DNA of 64,000 bases, taken from Frateuria_A sp051900535 (GTDB lineage: Bacteria; Pseudomonadota; Gammaproteobacteria; Xanthomonadales; Rhodanobacteraceae). The notes beneath the pieces are model-generated. The model was not told where the DNA came from. It did not search any database and saw nothing but the letters and a program-made list of their open reading frames with translations. This document shows positions 42,237 through 51,029 of this stretch, one piece after another. Location of the stretch: contig NZ_JBHZGI010000003.1 in the NCBI RefSeq assembly GCF_051900535.1, positions 124,001 through 188,000 on the forward strand, in the 5' to 3' direction. Position 1 is the first letter of the stretch. Each line of letters starts with the position of its first letter. Made by a program: the position numbers and the translations under genes.

Positions 42237-42761
42237 TCAGCTCTCCCCGACACGCTCCGCGAAGTGCGGGTGGCACTCGGTGTAGCCCTTGAATCCCAGT
42301 TCCTGTGGCGTGTGGGGCAAGCGGATGATGAGGTAGGCCTCTTGGCGTGCATCGTCCGCGGCGTGCTTGTCCAGCGGCCGCAAAATCACTTGGAGTCCGC
42401 TCTCGGCGAACGCGTCGGCGCCCGAGCGGGGCAGGGTGATCAGGGCTTCATTGAGCTTGAGCGTGCCGCTCGACTGTGCGCCGCCATAGACGAAGCTCGG
42501 CCAGCCGATGGCTGTGAAGCGGAACACGCAGCGGTCGCTGACGTTGCCAAGGCTGTCCAGGTCGGCCTTGCTCATGGTCTCCGGCTGCATGTCCTCCATC
42601 GCCACGCCGGCAAGAGCTTCGGCGGCGGTACGGTGCGGGGCGGCCGGCCTGGCCGGGTCGAGCGCCGCCTCGGTGTCGTTGCCGGTGGAGGGGTTGTCGA
42701 GGTGGCAGCCGGCAAGCGCGAAGCAGGCGGTGAGGCAGGCGGACAAGTGCAGGCGCGTCAC
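42237..42761 (-). CDS. Putative lipoprotein coupled to a DUF305 protein
   Basis: A 174-residue protein with a lipobox (FALAGC, Cys19). Two further Cys lie in SDRCVFRF and GYTECHPHF. No family is recognised. The GTG start (42759-42761) overlaps the stop of the DUF305 gene upstream (GTGA), so it is translated together with that gene and probably works with it at the envelope. Confidence 0.75.
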   Translation of the reverse strand: MTRLHLSACLTACFALAGCHLDNPSTGNDTEAALDPARPAAPHRTAAEALAGVAMEDMQPETMSKADLDSLGNVSDRCVFRFTAIGWPSFVYGGAQSSGTLKLNEALITLPRSGADAFAESGLQVILRPLDKHAADDARQEAYLIIRLPHTPQELGFKGYTECHPHFAERVGES

Positions 42762-43330
42762 GGCGTGGCCTCCTGGCGCGACGGCGTCCGGACGCCGTGC
42801 TGCCCGATGTCGTCGATCAGGTATTTCATCTGCGCGATCTCGCGTCGCTGCGCCTCGATGATCCCTTTGGCGAGCTTGCGCGTGCGCGGGTCGCGAATGT
42901 GCGCGCGCTCGCTGGTCATGATCGCGATGCTGTGGTGCGGGATCATCGCCCGCATGTAGCTGACGTCATCTACTGTCGCCTGGCTGCGCACCAGCCACAG
43001 TGCCACGGCGAACACCAGCACCGACGCGCCCAGGATGATCACGTTGAGGCGCACGTTGCGGTACATCGACCGCATGAAGCCGAGCATGACCAGCGCCATG
43101 ACCGCGCCCATCACGAATGCCATCCAGAAGCGCGTCTGGCTGAAGAACACGTGGTCGATCGAATAGGTGTTGAGGTACATCAGCACGAACATCAGCGCGG
43201 TCGACGTGCCCACCATGGCGAGGAAACGGCCGTAGCCCATGCCTTTCATGGGATGGCCCTGGTGCTGGTGATCGCGCCCGTCGGAAGGGTGAGCCGGATG
43301 GCGCGCGTAACGTTGGGTTCCTGTTTGCAT
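42758..43330 (-). CDS. DUF305 domain-containing membrane protein
   Basis: A 190-residue protein. A His-rich N-terminus (HPAHPSDGRDHQHQGHP) precedes three transmembrane segments (about 35-55, 68-88 and 94-112), and the C-terminal DUF305 segment has MRAMIPHHSIAIMTSERAHIRDPRTRKLAKGII. DUF305 proteins are often associated with copper handling and ferritin-like folds; a metal role is an inference helped by the His-rich tail. AAGGAAAACCC precedes the ATG. Confidence 0.85.
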   Translation of the reverse strand: MQTGTQRYARHPAHPSDGRDHQHQGHPMKGMGYGRFLAMVGTSTALMFVLMYLNTYSIDHVFFSQTRFWMAFVMGAVMALVMLGFMRSMYRNVRLNVIILGASVLVFAVALWLVRSQATVDDVSYMRAMIPHHSIAIMTSERAHIRDPRTRKLAKGIIEAQRREIAQMKYLIDDIGQHGVRTPSRQEATP

Positions 43331-43747
43331 GGGTTTTCCTTATTTCCGGTTGCCGATGGCGGCTCACGCCCGAGGCAGGATGCCTGGCGCCGGGAAGGGA
43401 ATGCCGGTTGGTGGGATCAGCGATCCGGGTACGTCCATCCCCTCGCGACTTTTTAAGCCCGCGCGGGTACGGCGAGCGTGAATCGCCCGCTGCGGGCAAG
43501 CGTGCAGGGCGCCGGATGGGCCGGTTCCCTCACCCTTTTGCAACGGTCAGATCGCGAGAGTTCTCTCGTTGGTCGCACTGCTGCGCACTCTGCTCGCAAG
43601 ACTGCGGTCGTTCGACCGGGGTGGTGGTTCGGGCGTGGCCCGGCTCTCTCTGTTGCGACCGGAGCCGGTACCCATCCCCGCAGGGCGAAACGATCGAGCC
43701 GATGCCGTGTGGACAGCCATCTGCGAGCGCCGTGGCCGCGGGGACCC
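43331..43747. other. Gene-free region of about 0.4 kb
   Basis: It separates divergent genes (DUF305 minus, small protein plus). I see several GC-rich short palindromes but no clear promoter or repeat of the families listed here. Confidence 0.35.
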
Positions 43748-44092
43748 ATGCAACAACTCTTCACTCCGGACGGGCGGTATCTGGTGGTTCGTGGCCGGCT
43801 ATGGCGCGTGGCAAACCCCACGCTCGCGCCCGGGGTTCGGGATGAGTGGGTTCGCCGCCTCATGGCCGCGCGCCGGGCCGTGCGAGCGGCGCATCAGTCG
43901 GATGATGGCGAGGCGCTTGCGCTGGCTCGGAAGGCAGTGGACGAGGCCAAGGTGGCGCTCGGCGAGCGGGGTCCGGTGTGGTGGACGGATGGCGCGCCCG
44001 ACCTGAATCGCCGCATGGTGAAAAACAGCCCCTACGCCGATTGGTACGAGCGCTGCAACGGATCCGGAAACGATCCAGGCACGGCGGATTGA
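43748..44092 (+). CDS. Small conserved hypothetical protein
   Basis: A 114-residue cytoplasmic protein that begins MQQLFTPDGRYLVVRGRLWR and carries a helical mid-section (RRLMAARRAVRAAHQSDDGEALALARKAVDEAKVAL) and a GPVWWTDGAPDLNRRMVKNSPYADWY end. Proteins with the same DGRYLVVRGRLWR and WWTDGAPDLN segments are widespread in proteobacteria; function unknown. The ATG at 43748 starts the conserved part; a longer frame from 43478 does not look like protein before that. Confidence 0.75.
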   Translation: MQQLFTPDGRYLVVRGRLWRVANPTLAPGVRDEWVRRLMAARRAVRAAHQSDDGEALALARKAVDEAKVALGERGPVWWTDGAPDLNRRMVKNSPYADWYERCNGSGNDPGTAD

Positions 44093-44120
44093 TCCGCGCC
44101 GCCGATGCGGCGAGCGAGGT

Positions 44121-44513
44121 TCATCGCTCGCCGGCGCCCGGCGGCATCGCCCCGAGTTGCTCGGCAATCGATCGGGTCTTGTCGATCACCACGTCGCCAG
44201 TGTGGCGGGTGGATTTGCGCTCGATCAGCAGGACCAGGCACTCCTCGTCGGCGACCGGATTGTGTCGCACACCCTTGGGTACCACCCACATCTGGCCTGC
44301 CCGGAGCTCGACCACGTCGTCCTCCAGCTCGATGCGCAGGGAGCCACGGAGCACGTAGAACAGCTCGTCTTCGGCCTCGTGGCTATGCCAGGCGAGCACG
44401 CCCTGGATGCGGGCGACCTTGACGTAGGCGTCGTCCACCTCACTGATGACGCGCGGCGACCAGAGATCCGGCAAGGCGGCCGCGATGGCTTCGGGCGAGA
44501 GGGGCGCGGGCAT
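44121..44513 (-). CDS. Cupin domain-containing protein
   Basis: A 130-residue single-domain cupin. The first cupin motif is seen as WHSHEAEDELFYVLRGSLRIEL and the second as AGQMWVVPKGVRHNPVAD, with the His/His/Glu/His metal ligands present. It could be a small isomerase, dioxygenase or storage protein. Convergent with the small protein upstream on the plus strand. Confidence 0.85.
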   Translation of the reverse strand: MPAPLSPEAIAAALPDLWSPRVISEVDDAYVKVARIQGVLAWHSHEAEDELFYVLRGSLRIELEDDVVELRAGQMWVVPKGVRHNPVADEECLVLLIERKSTRHTGDVVIDKTRSIAEQLGAMPPGAGER

Positions 44514-44848
44514 CGGGAAACATCCGAGGGGGAAGGGCCCATCCTGGAACGCCGCCAGGGGCTGGACAAGTGCACCATCCGGCGGGCCGCACGCGCGGCT
44601 GCCCGGATTGTCGGAATGGGAGAGCGCCGGCTGACGCTGATGCAGACGGCAGGCCGTTGAAAGCGCTTTGGGTGTCGCCCGGCCGCGAGCCGTAGGGCGC
44701 GCCGCACTGGATGGCGATCACCGGGCGCCGGGAGGGGCGATGTCCTTCAGATGTCCTGCCGGCTGCGGGCGCTTGACCTGGGAGGTCATTGTCCGCGGGC
44801 ACGGCCCGAGGCACCGTGTGGCGCCTCTTGCAATTGGAATCCTGCGCC

Positions 44849-45862
44849 GTGCGTTTTCCCCTCCCGTGTACCTTCCTGTTCGCGCTACTGACTCCGGGTT
44901 GCCCGGCGTTGGCCGCACCGCAGCCGCCGCGCGTCGCGACCGGCACGCTGGACCATGTGCTGCTCTGGGGCCACGACATCGAGGAGGTCACCTCGGTCAT
45001 GACGGCCAGGCTCGGCTTCCAGGTCGTGCCGGGAAGGAATCCGGACGGCGTGGCCAATCGTTACGTCCGCATGGCGGATGGCAGCTACGTCGAGCTGCTC
45101 GGGATCACGCGTCCGAAAGCGGCGATGGATCCGGGGATGCTCGCCGACCAGGCATCGTTGCGGGGTGGGGCAGGAGCCAGGACGTTCGGGCTGCGGACGC
45201 GGACGCTCGACCTGCGCCGCAAACAACTGCTTGCCGAGGGCTTCGCGCCCACCGACGTGTTCGCGGCGTCGGCGAACGATCCAGACGGGGATGGCCCTGC
45301 CCACCCGCCGCGGTGGCGGTTGTTCGCCTTCCAGCGCGACCCGCTGTCGAGCCATCTTTTCTTCATCGACTACGCGGCGCTTCGGGCGACGCCGAGCCGC
45401 GAGGCGGACACGCACGCGGCTCGCATCCATCCCAACGGCGCGCAGGCGGTGACCGCGTTCTGGCTGCTATCCGCCGACGCCGAGGCCGACCGGCAGCGCC
45501 TGGAGCGCATGGGCTTCGGTGGCGCCACGCCGGTTCGCTTCCCGCAGGTGGCCGCACGCGGTTATTGCATCCCGGTCGACGGCAAGCGCCTTCTTGCACT
45601 GCAGCCCGACGGGGCCGGCATCGCCGCGGACGCCCTGCGCACCGGTGGCCCGCAGGTGCTGGGAATCGACGTGGCCGTGGCGGATCTCGAACTGGCGCGC
45701 CGGCGGGTGGCACGCGGTTATGAAGCCGACGTGGCGGCCTACGACGGACTGTTCGGGCCCGCGTTCCTGGCGCCGTCCCGCGAGGACCTGGGCATGCTGA
45801 TCGAATTCCACGCTTCGCAGGCGACCGGACAGGCGATGGCGTGTCCGGCTGCCGGCAGCTGA
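44849..45862 (+). CDS. Secreted VOC/glyoxalase-like domain protein
   Basis: A 337-residue protein. From GTG at 44849 a signal peptide is predicted (CTFLFALLTPGCPALA-AP). The mature protein has two VOC-like halves, the first starting GTLDHVLLWGHDIEEVTSVMTARLGFQV and the second at TAFWLLSADAEADRQRLERMGF, with repeated GIDVAVADLELARRRV near the end. Such twin glyoxalase-like proteins exist as cytoplasmic enzymes; an export signal is unusual. An ATG at 44789 would lengthen the N-terminus but bury the signal. Confidence 0.75.
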   Translation: MRFPLPCTFLFALLTPGCPALAAPQPPRVATGTLDHVLLWGHDIEEVTSVMTARLGFQVVPGRNPDGVANRYVRMADGSYVELLGITRPKAAMDPGMLADQASLRGGAGARTFGLRTRTLDLRRKQLLAEGFAPTDVFAASANDPDGDGPAHPPRWRLFAFQRDPLSSHLFFIDYAALRATPSREADTHAARIHPNGAQAVTAFWLLSADAEADRQRLERMGFGGATPVRFPQVAARGYCIPVDGKRLLALQPDGAGIAADALRTGGPQVLGIDVAVADLELARRRVARGYEADVAAYDGLFGPAFLAPSREDLGMLIEFHASQATGQAMACPAAGS

Positions 45863-45928
45863 CCTGCTTCGGACAACGGGGCCAGGGTCGCGTGCGGCGA
45901 TGAGCCGTCGCGGCGTGTTGCGAAGCCG

Positions 45929-47170
45929 TCAGATCGGTTTGGCTGCGCCCGCGTGGCGCGCGACGAAATCGCCCGCCGGTTCCGGGCGGCCCAGGTGGTA
46001 GCCCTGGGCGTAGTCGCAGCCCATCGACACCAGCAGGTCCTGCGTGGCGCGGTCTTCCACGCCCTCGGCGACCGTGGCCATGTCCATGTGGTGCGCCATC
46101 TGGATGATCGATTGCACGAGCTTGGCGGTGCGCGGATCGTGGGCCACGTCGCATACCAGCGAGCGGTCGATCTTCAGTTCGGAGGCCGGGAAGCGGCGCA
46201 GGTACGCGATGGATGCGTAACCGGTGCCGAAGTCGTCGATGGCGATGCGGGCGCCGCGATCGCGCATGCGGCCCATCGCATGCGCGATCGCGTCCAGGTC
46301 GTTCACCAGCGCCGTCTCGGTGATCTCCGCCACGACCACGCTGGGCGACAGGCCCCAGATTTCCAGCAGATCCATCAACTGTTCGACCAGGCCGGGCTTG
46401 GCAAACACCCGCGGCGAGAAATTGATGGCGAAGGTGAGTCCGGGCGCATTGCGCAGCATGGCTGCGTGGCGCAGCGTGGTGCCGATGCTCCAGCGGGTCA
46501 GCGCCTGGATCAGGTCGCTCCGTTCGGCAAATCCGACGAAGCTGGCCGGCGAAACCAGGCCTTGCCGCGGGCTCGCCCAGCGCGCCAGCGATTCCACGCC
46601 GGCGATGGTGTTCCGCTGCAGATTCCATACCGGCTGGAAATAGGTGCTCAGCCGGTTGACTTCGATCGCCTCGCGCAATTCCTCGTAGACGATCTCGTCG
46701 TGCGTTTCGCAGGGTTCGTGCAGCAGGCACGATTCGCCGCGCGCATGCGCAGCGGCCAACGCCATGTCCGCGCGACGGCACAACAGGTCCGGCGTGTCGG
46801 CGTGTTCGGGATGGAGCGCCACGCCCATCTCCGGACGGCCCTGCAACGGGCAGGGCAGGTCGTGCAGCGGCCGCTCGAAGGCCTGCAGCAGTCGCATGGC
46901 GGCCAGCAGCACGTGGTTGTGGCTGTGCAGCCCGGGGAGCACGACAACGAAGCTGTCGTCACCGGCGGAGAACACGCGGTCGATCGGGCGCAAGGCGGCG
47001 CTGATCCGTTCCCGCGCGCGCAGGTGCGCTTGTTCGCCGATCGCGTAGCCGAAACGCAGGCTTGCCTCGCGCAGGCCTTCCACGCGCAGCATCATGACCG
47101 CCAGGTGGCCTGCGGCTGGCCGCGACAACTGCCCTCCGATGGCCTCGAAGATGTCAGCGCGGTTGAGCAT
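45929..47170 (-). CDS. GGDEF/EAL protein with degenerate GGDEF and ESL motif
   Basis: A 413-residue cytoplasmic protein. The GGDEF part (about 1-155) has SAGDDSFVV where GGDEF should be, so it is unlikely to make c-di-GMP. The EAL domain (about 165-410) has VESLARW (ESL for EAL near residue 193), and other catalytic residues are retained: INFSPR, VAEITET, IDDFGTGYAS, LKIDRSLV, ATVAEGVE and YAQGYHLG. It is probably a phosphodiesterase or a binding protein. It follows the HD-GYP gene with a 12-base gap, thus an operon. Confidence 0.87.
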   Translation of the reverse strand: MLNRADIFEAIGGQLSRPAAGHLAVMMLRVEGLREASLRFGYAIGEQAHLRARERISAALRPIDRVFSAGDDSFVVVLPGLHSHNHVLLAAMRLLQAFERPLHDLPCPLQGRPEMGVALHPEHADTPDLLCRRADMALAAAHARGESCLLHEPCETHDEIVYEELREAIEVNRLSTYFQPVWNLQRNTIAGVESLARWASPRQGLVSPASFVGFAERSDLIQALTRWSIGTTLRHAAMLRNAPGLTFAINFSPRVFAKPGLVEQLMDLLEIWGLSPSVVVAEITETALVNDLDAIAHAMGRMRDRGARIAIDDFGTGYASIAYLRRFPASELKIDRSLVCDVAHDPRTAKLVQSIIQMAHHMDMATVAEGVEDRATQDLLVSMGCDYAQGYHLGRPEPAGDFVARHAGAAKPI

Positions 47171-47182
47171 CGCGCACCGGAC

Positions 47183-48406
47183 TCATGCGGCCAGGAACAG
47201 GTCGGAGGTGTCGATCGGACAATCGCCTGGCGCCAGGCTTCGCACGATGCTGATCGTGCCGGAGGCCTCGTGGTTCATCAGGTCGATCACCTGGAAATCG
47301 TTGACGCGCTGCTTGTGGGGCGTGCTCAGCAGCACCACGCGCGGACGAAGCCGGCGCGCCTGGTTCTGCGCCATGACGACGGCAATTTCGCCGGTGCTCA
47401 GTTCAACCAGCGACCCGGTGGGATAGACCCCCATGCAGACCTGGAACTGCTCGACCAGCTCGTCCTGGAAAAGCTGGTCGCGCTCGGCATAGATGCGGCG
47501 CAGCGCAGCGTGGCGCGAGACGGCAGCGCGGAAGGGGCGCGGGCTGACCATCGCGTCGTAGGTATCGACGATGCCCAGCATGCGGCCGGGCAGCGGTATC
47601 TGCGAGCCCATCAGCCGTTCGGGGTAGCCGCTGCCGTCGTAGCGCTCGTGGTGGTGGCGCACGATGTCGAGCACGTCCGGGTCGGCGATGCGCGAATTGG
47701 CGAGGATGGCCATGCCTTCGTGCACGTGCGAGCGCACTGTGTCCATCTCGCCCGGCGACAGCGGACCGGGATGTTCCAGCAGCTCGCGCGGCAGACGTGC
47801 CTTGCCGACGTCCATCAACAGGCCGCCGGCGGCCATGCTGATGATCGTCTCTTCGGCCAGGCCCATGTGCCTGCCGAACGCGGCGGCCAGCGCGCTGCAG
47901 CTGATGGCGTGGCGGTAGCTGTAGCTGTCGTGGCCGCGCAGGCCTTCGACCCAGAAGAACGCATCGACGTTGCGCAGCACGCTGGCGACGAGGGGCCGCA
48001 CGGCTCGTTCCACGTGCTCGGCGGATAGCTCGCGGCCGGACGTCACGTCCTCGAAAATCCGGTCGAGCATGGCCGTGGCGTTGTCCAATGCCTCGTGCGC
48101 GTGCGGCAGCTCGGTGTCCATCGGCACGGCGCTGGCATAACGGGTCGACGCGTCGAAGCGCTGGGTCGATACCTGCGAGCGGGTGATCACCGACGCTTGC
48201 GGCGGCGGATCGGCCACCAACCGGCGGGCGTCGATGTAGACGTGCTCGCAGTACGCGCTCAACGCCTGGATGCTTTCCATGCTGGTCAGGGCGAGCCCTT
48301 GCAGCGGAAACGGGGTTTCCTCCCATGGCCGGTCGAGCCGGCACACGTACATGCCGACCTGCAGGTCGGCCACGTCCATGCAGCGTTCCTCCAGCTCATA
48401 AGTCAT
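47183..48406 (-). CDS. HD-GYP domain protein with altered HD motif
   Basis: A 407-residue protein. An N-terminal DUF3391-like region (about 10-90) precedes an HD-GYP domain (about 135-330). The usual LHDIGK box reads LMDVGK: Met198 replaces the metal-ligand His, while Asp199, the RHAIS His, HVHEG, HHHERYDGSGYP and DTYDAM are kept. Loss of that His should weaken or abolish phosphodiesterase action, so it may act as a c-di-GMP sensor. It is followed by the EAL gene, so the pair is likely co-regulated. Confidence 0.87.
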   Translation of the reverse strand: MTYELEERCMDVADLQVGMYVCRLDRPWEETPFPLQGLALTSMESIQALSAYCEHVYIDARRLVADPPPQASVITRSQVSTQRFDASTRYASAVPMDTELPHAHEALDNATAMLDRIFEDVTSGRELSAEHVERAVRPLVASVLRNVDAFFWVEGLRGHDSYSYRHAISCSALAAAFGRHMGLAEETIISMAAGGLLMDVGKARLPRELLEHPGPLSPGEMDTVRSHVHEGMAILANSRIADPDVLDIVRHHHERYDGSGYPERLMGSQIPLPGRMLGIVDTYDAMVSPRPFRAAVSRHAALRRIYAERDQLFQDELVEQFQVCMGVYPTGSLVELSTGEIAVVMAQNQARRLRPRVVLLSTPHKQRVNDFQVIDLMNHEASGTISIVRSLAPGDCPIDTSDLFLAA

Positions 48407-48690
48407 GGGGCATACCGTGCGTGGCTGGCGTTGGGCATGGTTCGAAAGTTGCGGCGGGCATCGGGATCGACCGGGACAAAGCCGTAGGTCGTACTTGCTG
48501 CATCGGCGCTGCCGGCCGTTTCTTTAGGGGGATGCGGGGCCGGAAGTACTTGATCCCGGTGGAAATGCGACGAGGAAGCGGGAAGGATCACGCAGGCCTG
48601 AACGGTCCTGCCTTGCCACGAAAGGCAAGGCAGGTGCGCCCCCGTTTGCCGGTTAGAGTGTCTCTCTCGCCACTCCAGGCACGGATCTCC

Positions 48691-48960
48691 ATGCAGCCTT
48701 CGCGTCGGGAGAAGCTATGGATCGCAGCGGCTGGCCTGACGGCATGCCTCTTGGGCGCTTTGGCGGGCTATCTCGCGTTGCTGCCCGAATGGGAGGCCCA
48801 GTTCCACGGCGGCGTGCTGGACGAGGATCGGGGCCTGGTGCTCTGGCATAACGCGCGGATGGCAGCGGTGGCTTTTGCCGTCGTGGGGCTGGCCGCGTTT
48901 GCCGCGATCGGCCCGTTGCCGATCCTGTTGCGCCGCCTCCTGCGCCGCATGCGCCGGTAG
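48691..48960 (+). CDS. Small membrane protein
   Basis: An 89-residue protein with two predicted transmembrane segments (about 10-30, LWIAAAGLTACLLGALAGYLALL, and 58-78, MAAVAFAVVGLAAFAAIGPLPILL) and a basic tail (RRLLRRMRR). No family is recognised. The start codon has only a weak upstream site. The 284-base gap before it (48407-48690) shows no other gene. Confidence 0.55.
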   Translation: MQPSRREKLWIAAAGLTACLLGALAGYLALLPEWEAQFHGGVLDEDRGLVLWHNARMAAVAFAVVGLAAFAAIGPLPILLRRLLRRMRR

Positions 48961-49012
48961 CCGGGATCGGGAATGCACTCTTCCGACCCCCGGGTCCGCG
49001 CCTGCAGGTGAG

Positions 49013-49654
49013 TTACCGCGCCAGCACCACGTGGGTGGCCAGCTCGGAGGCGACGTGCTCGGTCACCTTGAAGCCGAGGGCAGGGAGATCAAGACCGGCG
49101 AAGATGGCCTCGCCTTGTCCCAGCACGGCCGGCGCGATCGCGAAGTGCACCTCGTCGACGAGACCGGCCTGGAGGTACTGGCGGACGGTGCTCACGCCGC
49201 CGCCGATCTTTATGTCCTTGTCGCCAGCGGCGGCCTTCGCCTGGTCGAGCGCGTCGCGGATGCCGCCGGTGACGAAGTGGAACGTGGTGCCGCCTTCCAT
49301 CGCGATCGGGTCGCGCGGGTGGTGGGTGAGCACGAAGGTGGGCGCGTGGTAGGGCGGGTTGTCGCCCCACCAGCCTTTCCACGCCTCGTCGGGCCACGGA
49401 CCGCGGATGGGGCCGAACATGTTGCGGCCCAGGATGAAGGCGCCGAAGCCCGCCATCGACCGCTCGGCGTACGACTCGTCCGTACCCTCCGATCCGCCGG
49501 ATGCACCTTGCATGGCGCGGAAGGTCCGGGTGCCGAAAAACCACTGGAACATTTCCGGGCCACGTTTGCCCAATGGGTTCTGCAGGCTCTGCCCGACGCC
49601 TGCACCGAAGCCGTCGATCGAAACGGAAAAACCCGCGACGCGCACCTTGCCCAT
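49013..49654 (-). CDS. Dihydrofolate reductase-like (RibD C-terminal) protein
   Basis: A 213-residue RibD_C/DHFR-fold protein. It starts VRVAGFSVSIDGFGAGVGQSL, with the FILGRNMFG, PTFVLTHHPRDPI and DIKIGGGVSTVRQYLQAGLVDEVHFAIAPAVLGQGEAIFAGLD blocks typical of YyaP/YwjB-like reductases. It is probably an NADPH-dependent reductase of unknown substrate, not a true folate enzyme. It is divergent from the serine hydrolase gene at 49821. Confidence 0.9.
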   Translation of the reverse strand: MGKVRVAGFSVSIDGFGAGVGQSLQNPLGKRGPEMFQWFFGTRTFRAMQGASGGSEGTDESYAERSMAGFGAFILGRNMFGPIRGPWPDEAWKGWWGDNPPYHAPTFVLTHHPRDPIAMEGGTTFHFVTGGIRDALDQAKAAAGDKDIKIGGGVSTVRQYLQAGLVDEVHFAIAPAVLGQGEAIFAGLDLPALGFKVTEHVASELATHVVLAR

Positions 49655-49820
49655 GGCATGCCTCCGTGATGAATCCCCAGCTTACCCGTCGAACGCCGCG
49701 GAAGTCGGGTCTGTCGACGCACGCATCGACCCTCCATCCGACCTGCGACGCCGGATTTCGCCCATCGCGTGGATGGTGGCCCGGTAACATGGCCGGCTCC
49801 GCACCCTCCCGGTCGTTCCC

Positions 49821-51029
49821 ATGCGCCTGAATCCCGCCGCCCGCCTGTTCGCTGCAACCGTGCTTTGCCTTGCCGTCGCGTTGCCTTCGGCGGCGCGCGA
49901 ACACGCCGGCCCGACCATCGGGCAGCAGCGCGAGGGAGTGCTGTTCTGGAGCCAGGCGCAGCGCGAGGCACGTTTCCCGCGGATGTACGAGATGTTTCCG
50001 AGCGACCGTGCCGCGCACGGCTCGCACGTCCACGCCTTGCCGCAAGGGCGGCCGCTGTCCATGGCAGGGAAGAAGACGACCGCCTGGCTTGCCGGTTACA
50101 TGGAGCGCTACAACATCGCCGGCGTGATGGTGCTGCAGGACGGGCGGGTGCGCCTGCAAAGGTATGCGAAAGGTTTCGGGCCGCAGCATCGCTGGACCTC
50201 GTTCTCGGTGGCGAAGTCGGTTACCTCGACCCTGCTCGGCATCGCCCTGCAGCAGGGTGACATCCACGGCATGGACGACACGCTTGGCACCTACATTCCC
50301 GAACTGCGCCGCACCGCCTATGCCGACGTGACGGTGCAGCAGCTGCTGACGATGACCTCCGGCGTGCGCTGGAACGAGGATTACGCCGACGCCAAATCGG
50401 ACGTGGCGCAGATGTACCTTGGCGCGTGCGTCGACGGGCAGGCGCACGTGCTCTCGTACCTGGCGAAGCTCCCGCGGCAATGGCCGGCCGGCACGCACTG
50501 GAACTACAACACCGCCGAAACCGACCTGCTCGGCATCCTGGTGCAGCGGGCCACGCACCGGTCGCTGGCCGCCTATCTCGCGCAGACGATCTGGCAGCCC
50601 TACGGCATGGCCGACGATGCGTACTGGATCAAGGACGAGTGCGATGGCAGCGATACCGGCGGCAGCGGCCTGTCGGCCACGCTGGCCGATTACGCGCGGC
50701 TGGGACAGTTCATGCTCGGCGGCGGCCGCATCGAGGGAAAACCGGTGATCGCCAGCGCGTGGCTGCAGGGCGCCGTGCGCCAGCAGGCCGGCGTCGACGA
50801 ACCGGATCGCGGTTACGGCTACCTCTGGTGGACGGACGCCGACGGCAGCTACGCGGCAATCGGCATCTTCGGCCAGATGGTCTACGTGGACCCCGCGCGC
50901 AAGCTGGTGATCGCCCAGGTCGGCGCGTGGCCGCAAGCCACCAGCAAGGCCCTGGTGGCGGCGCGTCGCGCGTTTGTCGCCGCGATCAAGCACGCCGTGG
51001 ATGGCGAGCAGGCGCGCGCCGTACCGTGA
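49821..51029 (+). CDS. Serine hydrolase, class C beta-lactamase-like
   Basis: A 402-residue beta-lactamase-fold hydrolase. A signal peptide ends near SAA-REH (about 25). The catalytic SxxK is SVAK (in SFSVAKSVTS), the Tyr box is YNT (HWNYNTAETD), with LLTMTSGVRWNEDY matching the family and WWTDADGSYAAIGIFGQ the C-terminal block. It could be an esterase or peptidase; antibiotic hydrolysis is not implied. The stop overlaps the next gene by GTGA. Confidence 0.9.
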   Translation: MRLNPAARLFAATVLCLAVALPSAAREHAGPTIGQQREGVLFWSQAQREARFPRMYEMFPSDRAAHGSHVHALPQGRPLSMAGKKTTAWLAGYMERYNIAGVMVLQDGRVRLQRYAKGFGPQHRWTSFSVAKSVTSTLLGIALQQGDIHGMDDTLGTYIPELRRTAYADVTVQQLLTMTSGVRWNEDYADAKSDVAQMYLGACVDGQAHVLSYLAKLPRQWPAGTHWNYNTAETDLLGILVQRATHRSLAAYLAQTIWQPYGMADDAYWIKDECDGSDTGGSGLSATLADYARLGQFMLGGGRIEGKPVIASAWLQGAVRQQAGVDEPDRGYGYLWWTDADGSYAAIGIFGQMVYVDPARKLVIAQVGAWPQATSKALVAARRAFVAAIKHAVDGEQARAVP

